Shown: piece by piece, positions 45,275 to 55,400 of the stretch
Layout: each line of letters starts with the position of its first letter
Position numbering within the stretch: the stretch's first letter is position 1
Origin: Lientehia sp934351765
Lineage (GTDB): Bacteria; Bacillota; Clostridia; Lachnospirales; Lachnospiraceae
DNA: 64,000 nucleotides
Direction: 5' to 3'
Assembly: GCF_052118925.1 (NCBI RefSeq)
Contig: NZ_JBQKGG010000002.1
Span: forward strand, 241,173 to 305,172
The notes under the pieces: model-generated
The model's input: only the letters and a program-made list of their open reading frames with translations
What the model was told of the DNA's origin: nothing
Database searches by the model: none
Made by a program: the position numbers and the translations under genes

Positions 45275-45928
45275 CTATCCAATCTTCCGTACCGTACCGA
45301 TGGTTGTTTTTGCACCGAGATAGGCCAGCTTCTTCCGCAGGAACGAAATGTAAACCTCCACATTGTTATCCTCCGCATCGGATTCGCTGCCCCAGATTTT
45401 TAACAGGATCGTTTCTTTCGGAAGCACCGCTTTCGGATTGGACAAAAGAAGCCGCATGATCTCAAATTCCTTTTTTCCCAGATGAATGCTTTTTTCTCCC
45501 CGCTCCAGCATATAGGTTTCCAGATTCAGGTTGATGTCACCGCAGGAAAGTCCCTCCACCGCCACCTCGCCGGTTCTGCGGGAAACCGCCCGCAGTCTTG
45601 CCAAAAGCTCCTCCGTCTCAAAGGGCTTCGTCAGGTAATCGTCGGCTCCGCAGTCCAGTCCGTGAACCTTGTCTCCGGTCTCAAACCGCGCCGTCAGCAT
45701 CAGCACCGGCGTCCGGATTTTTTCCTTTCGCAAAGTCCGAACCACCTGGAAGCCATCCATGCCCGGCAGCATCACATCTAAAATGATCACATCATAGATC
45801 CCGCTCCGTGCCAGATCCAGGCCATAGATTCCATCATGAGCCTGATCCACCGTATGTTTCCGCTCCGTCAAAATCTGTGCCAGTGCCTCCGCCAGCCGCA
45901 CCTCGTCCTCAACAACTAAAATCCGCAT
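45275..45928 (-). CDS. OmpR/PhoB-type response regulator
   Basis: A 217-residue regulator. The receiver domain has VVEDE, the phosphorylated D51 (VIILDVMLPGMDG) and the lysine in LTKPFETEELLARL. A winged-helix DNA-binding domain follows (KEFEIMRLLLSNPKAVLPKETI, DNNVEVYISFLRKKL). It is first in the operon with the kinase. The gap to the next gene (45929-46129) should hold the promoter; no operator is obvious. Confidence 0.92.
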   Translation of the reverse strand: MRILVVEDEVRLAEALAQILTERKHTVDQAHDGIYGLDLARSGIYDVIILDVMLPGMDGFQVVRTLRKEKIRTPVLMLTARFETGDKVHGLDCGADDYLTKPFETEELLARLRAVSRRTGEVAVEGLSCGDINLNLETYMLERGEKSIHLGKKEFEIMRLLLSNPKAVLPKETILLKIWGSESDAEDNNVEVYISFLRKKLAYLGAKTTIGTVRKIG

Positions 45929-46129
45929 ACCATGCGCCTCATTTCTTCACCAGTAGATTTTCTTCAGATATTTATCAAACAGCTTGCTTACGCGCTCCCG
46001 CAATCCTTAATGGCATTCACAGTTCCGTCCTGTCGACTTTCCGCTCATCTGAGTTTTATATAACTATAATAACATAACCTTAAATCTGTCTGAAAGTTAT
46101 TTTCATCGTTTCCAGACATACTGATGTTC

Positions 46130-47635
46130 TTAAAATGCTTTCTTTATCGTAATGCTCGCATCATTCTTTCCGCCGCGCCCTTTATCACTCGGTGTGCTGG
46201 CATAAATGATGGTATATCGGTCATCACCGTAATACTTTACTTTCTGATGATCCGATTTATCAAAAATAAAACCAATCTCTTCCAGTCCCTTCTTCACCTT
46301 CGGTGTCATGCCGCTGTAATTACTAAGTAAACGCTTTACCTCGTCTGCTCTTCGTTCTCCCTCCGCTTTATATCCATTGACTTCTAACAGATCCTTCAAT
46401 ATATCATGACGCCTGGTTCTCGCCTCTGTCGCCGATAATTCCTTTTTTAATACAGACAATACAAAATCTTTTGCTTCCCCCGGATAGAAGTCATCCTCAT
46501 CACCGGCAATTAAAACAGGGACATCTGTCATCGAATCCAATTTTGCTTTTAACCAGCTTATTTCATATTCTTTCTTTTGGAGTTCCGAGGATAATTTTTC
46601 AATTTCAGCCTCTTTCTTCTGCATGTCACCCTCAAAACCATCCAGGATCTTGTCCGCTTCTGCTTTTGCCGCTTCCAGCGCCTGTTTCCGCATACTCTCC
46701 TTCGTCTGATCCAGATTTGATTTGAGCATAAGCAGTTCATAAAGAGCTGTTCTTCTTCCGGCTTCCGCTTCCGCATTTTCTTCCCGTTTAGTTGCCAGCC
46801 GATCCCGCAAGATCGCATTATTTACCCCGAACCATGTATACAGTGATCCCACCAATTGTGAATTACTGTACTGCATCACAGTTCTTGTTACTCTGTCCGA
46901 AAGAATGCGGTCGATCCCAACCGACATCCGGTACAAATATCTCCTGTGCCCGATTGCAGGATTCGGATGATAGATTCCAATGGCGCCGTAATATTCGTTG
47001 CTGCCGTTACATAATTCTTTCAATTTACGATTCGTACAATTTGTCTTCTGCACGAAAACATGAGCAACTCCTTTCAATTCCTTTGCCAGTTTATTCACAT
47101 CTACCGGATCCTCGTCATAATACGTTTTCGTAATAATCACAACCGGTAATTTGTATCTTGCCGTTCCGTTGATAACATGAACCATCAATTCGAGATTGTC
47201 CTCATCGATCAGTAACGGCGTGCGCCGTACTTCAAGATTCCCATCTTTCCGAATATATCCACGATCGATCAGCATGGAAATAAAAAACGGTGTAAAGAAT
47301 TTCGTATCCACATTTAATGCGTCCTCGCTATAACTGCGATCTAACCTTACTGCCATTTTCATTTCCGGGAAATTCATAATATAATCGGTATCCCATACCG
47401 CTCCGTCCGGCTCTCTCTTTTCAAATCGAACTGCAATGATATTTTTGTTGCGGTATTCCTGAATCTCCAGACATTTATTTTCATCCTCAAAGCGAACATT
47501 CCGCTCTCCGTTCCACTCGATTCCCGGTATCACGCTTTCCGGATGTCCCTTCTGATTCCACTCGATCACCAGCTTTATAAAGTCATCTTTTTTCATTTTT
47601 TTATCAATTTCAAGGATTGTTGAAAACAGTAACAT
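46130..47635 (-). CDS. Coiled-coil protein of unknown function (501 aa)
   Basis: I do not recognise a characterised family. Residues 1-~275 form a globular domain with conserved-looking elements (LVIEWNQKGHPESVIPG, KTYYDEDPVDVNKLAKEL, YYGAIGIYHPNP). About 280-365 is a long charged coiled coil. The C-terminus (FIFDKSDHQKVKYYGDDRYT) has the look of a HicA-like fold. Similar stand-alone proteins recur in clostridial accessory regions, and a defence role is a guess. It starts with ATG after AAAGGGG, next to the disrupted VTC gene. Confidence 0.6.
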   Translation of the reverse strand: MLLFSTILEIDKKMKKDDFIKLVIEWNQKGHPESVIPGIEWNGERNVRFEDENKCLEIQEYRNKNIIAVRFEKREPDGAVWDTDYIMNFPEMKMAVRLDRSYSEDALNVDTKFFTPFFISMLIDRGYIRKDGNLEVRRTPLLIDEDNLELMVHVINGTARYKLPVVIITKTYYDEDPVDVNKLAKELKGVAHVFVQKTNCTNRKLKELCNGSNEYYGAIGIYHPNPAIGHRRYLYRMSVGIDRILSDRVTRTVMQYSNSQLVGSLYTWFGVNNAILRDRLATKREENAEAEAGRRTALYELLMLKSNLDQTKESMRKQALEAAKAEADKILDGFEGDMQKKEAEIEKLSSELQKKEYEISWLKAKLDSMTDVPVLIAGDEDDFYPGEAKDFVLSVLKKELSATEARTRRHDILKDLLEVNGYKAEGERRADEVKRLLSNYSGMTPKVKKGLEEIGFIFDKSDHQKVKYYGDDRYTIIYASTPSDKGRGGKNDASITIKKAF

Positions 47636-47806
47636 TCTTATTCCCCTTTATCTTAAAAGCAAACATTTACAGGTACGATACCGGGCTGCTGTCACAGCCA
47701 CCAGCATTTCAAATCTCCCGTTCTTTTTATTTCCTCTATGTTAATATATTATGACGTTGAAGTCAAAGGATAGTTTGTTCCTCCTGTTCTGTCGGTTTGT
47801 GACAGC

Positions 47807-47884
47807 CTCGAGGTTTTCCGGTGGGCAGGCCTGCAGAGGCAACTCTAATATGTGCCTCCTGCAGGACTGCCCCCGGAAACCGAG
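47807..47884. repeat. Long imperfect hairpin upstream of the VTC gene
   Basis: CTCGAGGTTTTCCGG with GGGCAGGCCTGCAGAGGCA on the left pairs with TGCCTCCTGCAGG, CTGCCC and CCGGAAACCGAG on the right, with few mismatches. It lies in the 331-bp gap 47636-47966 and could be a leader structure or a mobile palindrome. Nothing else is recognised in the gap. Confidence 0.6.
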
Positions 47885-47966
47885 TCCGTCGCAAATCCAC
47901 TTTCTGTTTCAGAGCAATTTAAGGTTTCTGCTGTATACTGCCCTCATAGCAAAGGAGGAACTGCTT

Positions 47967-48449
47967 ATGAGCATTCAAACGTTCAAGCATCTGGAAAAGA
48001 AATATCAGCTCCAGACCGGCCAGTATGAGGCGCTTCTGCCACTTCTGGAGCAATACATGGAGCATGACCCGTTCTGCCCGGGCGGTGCGTTTTATGAAAT
48101 CTATAACATCTATTATGATACCGATGATTACCGGCTGATCCGTGCTTCTCTGCAAAAGCCTTATTATAAAGAAAAGCTCCGTCTACGGAGCTATCAGCCC
48201 ATGTCGGCTGCGAATATTCCTGTATTTTTGGAGCTTAAAAAGAAGGTAGGCGGGATCGTTTCCAAGCGGCGGGCCTCCCTTTCCTGGCAGGAAGCAGATC
48301 GGTTCATGGAGGCGCATAAGCTTCCGAACACGGAACAGTTTCTGAACCGTCAGGTGCTGGAAGAGATCTCCTGGATCCAAACCTGTCAGAAACTAACTCC
48401 GGCGGCTTCCATTTCCTACCGGAGGACGGCCTGGTTCGGATGTTCTTAA
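47967..48449 (+). pseudogene. VTC-domain polyphosphate polymerase, 5' part
   Basis: The first ~160 codons of a VTC-domain protein: FKHLEKKYQLQTGQYEALLP, FYEIYNIYYDTDDYRLIRAS, YYKEKLRLRSYQP, VFLELKKKVGGIVSKRR. Such proteins (about 230-260 residues) make or handle polyphosphate at the membrane. After TAWFG the frame ends in CS and a stop. The missing continuation WFGKEDPDFRITFDSE reappears at 63770, 15.3 kb away. The gene is cut by the mobile element. Start ATG behind AAAGGAGG. Confidence 0.85.
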
Positions 48450-48456
48450 CCAACCT
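48432..48456 (+). repeat. Left end of the element (core and inverted motif)
   Basis: Core TGGTTCGG (48432-48439), then TGTTCTTAACCAACCT at 48441-48456. The latter is the inverse of 63747-63762 with one mismatch and is a likely recombinase binding half-site. Confidence 0.7.
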
Positions 48457-48567
48457 AAATTACACACTTAGAATCCGGCGGATGGCACACATATTTCCCC
48501 GTACATTTGCCGATTTGCTTCCTCTTTGATATGATCATATCACGATATTTTAAGGATGCTAATTTTT

Positions 48568-48948
48568 ATGGAAAAGTACAAATACGATGAAGGCAACGGT
48601 CTTTGGTACGAACTGCAAGGCGACTATTACATTCCCTGCCTGAAATTGTCGGATGAGAATCAGGTTACTATCGGTATATGGGGGCAGCGGCACTTGAATT
48701 ATCTGCGAGAAAACAAGCGGGTTCTTCTCTCCGGCTTGCAGCTCAGTGGCAAATTGAATAGTTACCTTGCTGATATTGACAAACAGGCAGAAGAAATGTG
48801 TTCCCGGCTGGTTAAGCAGATGGCAGATCGTGAAGATATAACAGAACAGCTCAAGGCAGAGAATCAAATGGAATGGGTTCGCCAAATGAATAACATACGA
48901 ATCAGAGCAAACGAAATCGTATTACGTGAGCTTATATATAATGCATAG
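48568..48948 (+). CDS. tnpV: TnpV-family transposon protein
   Basis: A 126-residue small protein of the TnpV family first seen in Tn4451. Marks are GDYYIPCLKL, GIWGQRHLNYLRENKR, LLSGLQLSGKLNSYLADID and QMEWVRQMNNIRIRANEIVL. Its function is unknown and it is not needed for excision in Tn4451. The inner ATG at 48568 (MEKYKYDEG) is preferred, since the ATG at 48556 lies in the presumed ribosome site. Confidence 0.85.
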   Translation: MEKYKYDEGNGLWYELQGDYYIPCLKLSDENQVTIGIWGQRHLNYLRENKRVLLSGLQLSGKLNSYLADIDKQAEEMCSRLVKQMADREDITEQLKAENQMEWVRQMNNIRIRANEIVLRELIYNA

Positions 48949-48956
48949 ATGAACTT

Positions 48957-48990
48957 GGGGATGGTTTGATTGCCGTCCCCATTGTTATTG
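48957..48990 (+). terminator. Probable tnpV terminator
   Basis: GGGGATGG pairs with CCGTCCCC (one G-U) across eight bases, followed by ATTGTTATTG. The T-run is weak. The rest of the gap 48991-49340 holds the terminator at 49164 and no gene. Confidence 0.5.
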
Positions 48991-49163
48991 CTTATTCTGC
49001 GTATATCAATGCAGAAACAATCTATAAATAAAATGCAGTTTCGAGTCCATGTGCTTGCTTTTACTCGTATTTTCGGTTATGTCGGTTTAAAAGGTATCTG
49101 AATAGGATTTTTGTCGTTTGGCATCTCTAAAACTATCTTCAAATAACTTACCCCAAAAACGAG

Positions 49164-49190
49164 AAAAACCCCGATGAAATCGGAGTTTTT
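49164..49190. terminator. Bidirectional terminator after the pilus operon
   Basis: CCCCGAT-GAA-ATCGGAG (with GAAA/TTT flanks) gives a hairpin with As before and Ts after on both strands. It is 150 bp past the last sortase stop. Confidence 0.75.
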
Positions 49191-49340
49191 CGGAGGGCAT
49201 CTTTTTGTTCATAGCGGATTTGATTAAAAAGTATTGAAATACCGGCACGAACGCACATATTTTCTCATATATCCAAACAATAAATATTCCGTACTCATAT
49301 ATGTTGCAAAATTCTTTAAAGGTTTATTTCGGGAAACAGG

Positions 49341-50057
49341 CTAATTCTCGACAAGCTCGGCATATACCAAATACCTCTGGTAATTGTACGGATACGGATG
49401 ACAGGTCGAAAGGGTTACTAGAGATCTGCCCGTCTGAATATAAATATTCTGACTGTCTTTAGGGTCTATAACCTTTGTTTCCACCACTTTATATACAAGC
49501 GTCTCCCACAAATTAGTGATATAAATTTCATCCCCCGATTTAAGCTCGGTAATTCTTTTAAACATATGGATTCCCTTATACCGCGTGTGGGCGGCAATTA
49601 CGCAATTGGTGTTGCTTCCGCCGACAGGAAGTGAAGTGTTTGCAAGATAGGTCGCTCCCTTAGCCATGTTTTCCTCGCTTGCGCCGTTGTAAATAGGGAG
49701 CTTAACATCAATGGCAGGAATCGTAATATAGCCGAGTATATCGCTGTTAATCCCGTAATCGGAAAGCAGAAAATCCGGCTTTTCATAGGATAGCTGGTCA
49801 ATCAACCCGCTTTGACCGCTTAAATACAGCTTCTCATTATAATCAAACATGGCCTTGCGCAGTTCGGCATACGGAAAGCCACCGTCATTTGGAGCGTTAT
49901 TATCCGTTTGCAGTTCATCTGTTTTAAGCTGTTCAAATTGATCAATCGCTTGATTAGCCTGCATATTAAAGACAACCCTCAGGGCAATAGGATAAGCAAA
50001 AAAGCCAATGCCGACAATCAACAAGATAACAGCTATTATTCTAATCAGCTTTCTCAT
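49341..50057 (-). CDS. Sortase, second of the pilus operon
   Basis: A 238-residue sortase: N-terminal membrane helix (~7-28), then the beta-barrel with the catalytic His in CVIAAHTRYKGIHMFKR and Cys in LVTLSTCHPYPYNYQRYL, with the Arg in YQRY. It lacks a clear lid motif and a C-terminal helix, unlike its neighbour. It may anchor the pilus base or process one subunit. It overlaps the upstream sortase gene by 17 bases. Confidence 0.85.
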   Translation of the reverse strand: MRKLIRIIAVILLIVGIGFFAYPIALRVVFNMQANQAIDQFEQLKTDELQTDNNAPNDGGFPYAELRKAMFDYNEKLYLSGQSGLIDQLSYEKPDFLLSDYGINSDILGYITIPAIDVKLPIYNGASEENMAKGATYLANTSLPVGGSNTNCVIAAHTRYKGIHMFKRITELKSGDEIYITNLWETLVYKVVETKVIDPKDSQNIYIQTGRSLVTLSTCHPYPYNYQRYLVYAELVEN

Positions 50058-50898
50058 GCTTCTTCCTCCGTATCAAACCTTTAACCGCACTTCCAAGCAG
50101 CAACAGAACAAACACCGCCGTAATACCGATAGCCGCAAGCTTTGTATAGTCCTCCCATGTCATTTTCTTTTCGATTTTCGGTTCCTCGATCAAAGCTTCA
50201 TCCTTTTCCTCAATTCGTCTGCCGTGTACCAGCAAACGATGGGTGTTCTTGCCATAGGGAGTGCAGGTGATCAGAGTCACACGATCCTCGCCCTCCTGTA
50301 TAAAAAGAGAGGAACTGTCGTCAGGATCAACTGTCTCGATTTCGTAAACCTGATAGGTTAACGTCTCGTCCAGAACGTGAATACGAAAAATGTTGCCCTC
50401 TCTAAGCAAATTAAGATCGGTAAAAAGTCGTGCAGACGGCAAACCGCAGTGGGCAGAGAGAACGGCATGGGTGCTTTCACCGCCGGCGGGAAGAGAGGTG
50501 TTTTCCAAATGCCCTACACCAATCAACAATGTTTCTTCCTCTGTTCCGTGATAAATTGGCAGATACACATTAATCGCGGGAATCTCAATATAGGCCATTA
50601 CATCATCAAAAGCCAAAAGCTCCGTATACTCGCCGTCGGTTATGGGATAAGCGTCCGGGTCAAACGGGTCTGTCAGCACCACGGCGTTTTCAAAAAGACT
50701 TTTGTTATAGCGCCTTACTGCCTCTTTCTCCTCCGCAATAACCTCAGGACTTAATTGGGAGAGGTTTTCCGAATGTTCGGTAATCGCACGGGTGCTGTTT
50801 TTCTGGTATAGGTAATTTGAAACCGTCGGATAGAGGAAAACAGCGATTCCGGCAATAAATACAAGTACGATCAATACGGTCGGCAATACTTTTTTCAC
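50041..50898 (-). CDS. Class C (pilus-polymerising) sortase
   Basis: A 285-residue sortase with helices at both ends (~5-25 and ~250-270). A class C lid with DP-F is visible (LTDPFDPD). The catalytic His is in HAVLSAHCGLPSARLF and the Cys and Arg in VTLITCTPYGKNTHRLLVHG. Class C enzymes link pilins by isopeptide bonds. It lies 71 bp downstream of the major pilin gene, the usual place. Confidence 0.92.
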   Translation of the reverse strand: MKKVLPTVLIVLVFIAGIAVFLYPTVSNYLYQKNSTRAITEHSENLSQLSPEVIAEEKEAVRRYNKSLFENAVVLTDPFDPDAYPITDGEYTELLAFDDVMAYIEIPAINVYLPIYHGTEEETLLIGVGHLENTSLPAGGESTHAVLSAHCGLPSARLFTDLNLLREGNIFRIHVLDETLTYQVYEIETVDPDDSSSLFIQEGEDRVTLITCTPYGKNTHRLLVHGRRIEEKDEALIEEPKIEKKMTWEDYTKLAAIGITAVFVLLLLGSAVKGLIRRKKHEKAD

Positions 50899-50969
50899 AC
50901 TGTTTTCCTCCTTTTGTAACGATTAAAAAGGGGCGGCAACTGCTCGCCGCCCCTTAAAGAAATCTGGGA

Positions 50970-52484
50970 TTACTTGCTCTCTTTAGCTTTTGTTTTTTTG
51001 CGGGAAGCCACAAAGAGGACAACCGCACCAACCATGAGCGCAATACCGATTACGGTAAAGATTACAGTACCGGTACCACCCGTGATGGGAAGTTGGATGC
51101 CGCTGCTGTTGGGTACCTTAACGGTATAAACACCGGCGGTCGCCGCAACATCCGTATCGGCAAAGTTCACCTTTACGGCATTATCGAGAAGGTTATAACC
51201 CGAGGGAGCCTGCGTTTCTACGAGGTAGTAGTCATAATTTGTACCGTTTGCCTCGTATTTTGCAAAGGTTGCGGCGCCGTCGGCATCGGTGATCAGACCG
51301 CTTTCAAGCTTTATACCGTTGACACTGGTGTGGGGAATGGTTACGGCTGTTCCGGCGTCAATCTCAGCCTGTGTAGCGGTTCTGTACAGATCGAATTTTG
51401 CACCGGCAAGCTTAGTGCTTTCGTTACCGTCAACGTACTTATCAATCTTAATGGCAAAGGTCGTAACATCAACCGTATCCGTCTTCTGTGCATGGGAGTT
51501 TTCAACATAAGGATAGTTGGAATAGTCAAAGGTAACCGTGTTGGTTTCTTTGGTGTTAACTGCTGTTGTATCGTTATCGTTAAGGGTTGCGGTGTATGTA
51601 ATCACAAGCTGTTTTCCGCCGTTTTCAGACCAGCTTGCGGCATACTGATCTTTAGAAACGCTTAATTTGAAGGTATAATCGTTGGTTGCGGTTGTATCAA
51701 GCGTATATTGGGTTCCCGCAGCGCTAGTAATATCCGTTCCGTTTCTCTTAACTTTAATCGAATCGGTATCAATAGCCAGTCCGTCAGGAAGCAGGTCGGA
51801 AACATAGAAAGACTTGTCTACCGCCCCTGTCGCATAGGTGGGAATATCAACCTTAATTGTATAGGTTACCTTTTCCTTCTTGGTTACGCTGGTTTTATTG
51901 GCGGCTTTATCAACAGACACTTCTTCGTGCTTTGCGCTAAAGGTTAGATCGTCGATAACATATTTACCTCCGGAAACGGTCGGTTCAAGCTTTTGGAGCA
52001 TTAACTGATAAACCGAGGTTGTAGAGGTCGGGCGGATAAAGTACTCGCCCATTGCAAGGTTTGCAAAGGTGGCAGTTTTGTCTGCGGCAACAGTCTGAGT
52101 GCTGCCGACAGGAGCAATGTTTTTTTCAGAAATATACTTCGGAAGCCCTGCAAGCAGTGTTTTCAGATCATCGGAATCATCCTTAAGCGCATCAAACTGT
52201 TCAACTGTATATAGAGTTTTATTATAAGGGGTTTTGCCGTCAAAATAATCGGCAAAATCACTGTTCCACTTATAAGTCAACGTGTTCGTTTCCGCAACAT
52301 AAGTAATATCGACCACCTTATATGCCGCGAGTACATCGTTTTCTACTGCGCTATTGATTGTGATAGAAGCGGTTGAGCTTGCGGTGACCTCTCCCTGTTC
52401 CGCGAAAACGCTCATCGGCAGAATGGACAACATAAGCAGTGCTGTCAGGATAAGGGTTGCTAATTTTTTGCCTTTCATTTTCAT
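50970..52484 (-). CDS. Major pilin, SpaA/SpaH-type, LPXTG-like anchored
   Basis: A 504-residue secreted protein. A signal peptide ends near VFA-E (~28/29). Isopeptide domains follow (VTYTIKVDIPTYATGAVDKS, E-box YYLVETQAPSGYNLL near the C-terminus). The sorting signal LPITG is at ~465-469 with a hydrophobic tail and KKTKAK. A polymerising lysine may be K185 in TFSAKHEEVSVDK, where a YPKN pilin motif would be expected; that motif is absent, so this is a guess. It is operon-linked with two sortases and a large adhesin. Confidence 0.9.
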   Translation of the reverse strand: MKMKGKKLATLILTALLMLSILPMSVFAEQGEVTASSTASITINSAVENDVLAAYKVVDITYVAETNTLTYKWNSDFADYFDGKTPYNKTLYTVEQFDALKDDSDDLKTLLAGLPKYISEKNIAPVGSTQTVAADKTATFANLAMGEYFIRPTSTTSVYQLMLQKLEPTVSGGKYVIDDLTFSAKHEEVSVDKAANKTSVTKKEKVTYTIKVDIPTYATGAVDKSFYVSDLLPDGLAIDTDSIKVKRNGTDITSAAGTQYTLDTTATNDYTFKLSVSKDQYAASWSENGGKQLVITYTATLNDNDTTAVNTKETNTVTFDYSNYPYVENSHAQKTDTVDVTTFAIKIDKYVDGNESTKLAGAKFDLYRTATQAEIDAGTAVTIPHTSVNGIKLESGLITDADGAATFAKYEANGTNYDYYLVETQAPSGYNLLDNAVKVNFADTDVAATAGVYTVKVPNSSGIQLPITGGTGTVIFTVIGIALMVGAVVLFVASRKKTKAKESK

Positions 52485-52494
52485 TTTCCTTCCG

Positions 52495-55400
52495 TTATTG
52501 ATTTTTACTTCTAATTCGGCTTATTTTAAACCCAAACAAACCGATTGCCGCTGCAGCCAGCAGCATGAGTCCGCCCGCTGCATACCAACCGCCGGTAATA
52601 TTTAAACCGGAAATAGGCATATGCAGCGTCAAATAGTTTGCAAGTTCAATATTAACCTCCTTTTCCGTAATTTCCTTTGATATTCCATCGATCAGGGCGG
52701 TGTTGCCCGAACCGTCAATGGTGATTTTTTTCGCCTCGCTTAACAAGCGATAGCCTGCAGGCGCCCTTTTCTCAATCAGGAAGTAGTCGGTATTCGGTAT
52801 CAGCATACCGTCGAAAACCGCGGTTGCGGTTTTACCGTCCTTGCTTAAAACCGTAACACAGGAGGCAATCTCAGTGCATTTAATACTTTCTTCCTTATAT
52901 ACGACGGTTTTATCGCCGCCGTCATCATTCCTTTGGTATAGGGTGAATTCTGCACCGGCGAGGGGCACCTTGTTTTCCAACGTTGATTGGTCGCCGTCGA
53001 TTTTAGAGACATTAAGAGTGAACTTTTTTTCAAAACGCGCGTAATAGGTTGCGTCGCCTACAGTTGTGTAACCGATTTCTGTTCCGCTGTTTGTAAGCAT
53101 TTCGTCCGGGACTTTATTACCCTCAGAGTCATACCAGCCCACAAAAATATATCTATCTCCCACTGTTGCGGCAGAGCTTACCGATACTCCCGCTTCGTCG
53201 GTATGTGTATATATGCTGAGTCTTGCCACGTCATCGTCGTTTGTATTTTCCCACAGGTCTCCGTTTTGTACCTGACGAATAAATTTCTGCGTAACCGTGG
53301 GCACAAATCTTGCGTAATAGGTTGCGTCAACGGCGGTTGTATAGCTTATTGTTACTCCGCCGTTTATAAGCATACCCTCCGGGACCTTATTACCCTCAGA
53401 GTCATACCAGCCCACAAATTTATATTTTGATCCTGCAGTGGCGGTAGAGCTGATCGGAGATCCGACTGCGTCGGTATAGGTGTATCTGCCGAGCGTTCCT
53501 ATTTTATCATCGTCGGTGTTCGTCCAACTGTCGCCGCTCTTTATCTGACGGATATAGGTCTGTGTAACGGTGTTGGAAAACCGTGCATAATAGGTTTTTA
53601 CGCTTTCCTTTGCTTCAATGTAGGTGTATTCGGCGTTGGTTGTAACAAGATTTCCGTTTTCGTCATACCAACCCTCAAAGGTGTAGCCGCTGTTGGCCAC
53701 CGCATTGACGGTTATCCTTTCGTCAATGGCCGCGTGGTAGGACTTGCCGCCGTCCGCATTATATGCGTCATTGTAATTCGTATCCGATGGATCGGTTACG
53801 CTTGTAATCTCGACCGTTCCGCCCAAATTGGAAGCTATGTATGTGTCGTCGGCGGCGTTATGCGCCTGTGGAATAAACGCCTGCAACCAGCGCCATTGAG
53901 CAATCATGGTAATACCCTTGTGGACATTGGCATAGGTTTTTGTTTCGCCGTTATCGCCCCAGGTTACACCTGTAACCTCTTCAGAGTTACTAACATTATC
54001 ATGGTCTATCGTCTTGGTCAAGCTAACATTGCCGTTATAAATCTTAAAATACTGCGCCTTCGAGTCATCATTTACTCCACCAAAGGTGTAATCGCAGGCT
54101 ATGGTATGCTCGGCGGGAAGTATCAGAGTTCCTAATTGTTCTGCATTTACCTGCTTATCTTCCGGAACATTTTCTACAACGTCGCCTGTAAGCTTCCAAC
54201 CCATAAATTTCCAACCGTCGTTTTGTCCCTCCGCCGCATGCGAAATATACGGGTCTATAAAGATCGTCGCTGTTTCGGCCTGCGCCTCGTTATGACCCAA
54301 CACAGGCTGGAAGCTGTATACATTCGCCGCTTCGTCTGTGTTATATTCCCGTTCAACCACATAAGCCTTACCGCCGTTGGGGTCGTAGGTTACGGTAGGG
54401 CTCTTGATAAATACAAAGTGCAGGTCGGTTGCCGAAGTAATATTACCAAGGTAATAGGTATAAATAATATCGCCGTCTGCATTCGTGGTTTTTAGCCATT
54501 TACCCGCTTTCTCCTCTTCGGTCAAGCTTCCCGTGTCTTCAATTACATTTCCCGCCAATTTCAAAAATTCAGTTTTGGAATTTCCGTTTTCATCAAGATT
54601 TGTGTGATACACACCTACAAATTCACAACCGTCCGAAGCATCGTCCTTCTTCACAACGGCCTGAATTTTAAGCGGCTCTCCGTCGGTAATAAAGGTTGAA
54701 AGCTTATTGTCAATCGTTACCTCATGGCCCGCCGTAGCGCCCGTACCACCGCTTGTTCCGTCACTTCCGCCGACAACCGCACTACCGTGGGTAGAGGTGC
54801 TTCCTGACAGAGGGTGGAAAATCTCAAAGTTAATGTTATCAAGAAAGTTGCCGTAGGTCTTTTCCTTGCCCACAGGTGCAGTAGAATCAATATATCCGAC
54901 CGAGACAAAGCCAAACAGGGTATCGGTCTGCCCCGCCGGAACGGTATAGAAATAGTACTTGCTTAAATCCACCCCTGTATTGCCCGAGCCGTTGCCTGAA
55001 CCTGCTGTACCCGTGGCGTTAGAGCCGTAGGAATTCCAAGGATTGGTACCGGTTGTAGCCCTTGAGGACGCCATAATCCATATATGCCATTCTTCGGTAT
55101 AGATTGAACTGGGCGTTAGGCTGAACGCGTTGTTTCCCACGTTGTCTTCAAAAGTGCCGCTTTCGGCGAATTTTTTACTGTAAACGGTGTACTGTGTAGG
55201 CTCTGCTCCCGATGTAATCGTGCTGACATCTATATTGAGCCAGTCAACCATCTGCATAAACTGGTCGCGCCCGTCCTTGTTGGGCTTTGACGGGTCCTTG
55301 CTCTGCTTAGGTCCTATAACCAGAGCCATTATATCCGTTCCGTTTCGGCCGCCGTGATCCAGTCCCCATTCATATACACTTGACGGAGTTGTTTTTACAT

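Noticed and set aside
48949..49340. Possible RNA gene in the gap after tnpV
   Set aside because: Only two terminator-like hairpins are present, with no tRNA cloverleaf or known RNA core.
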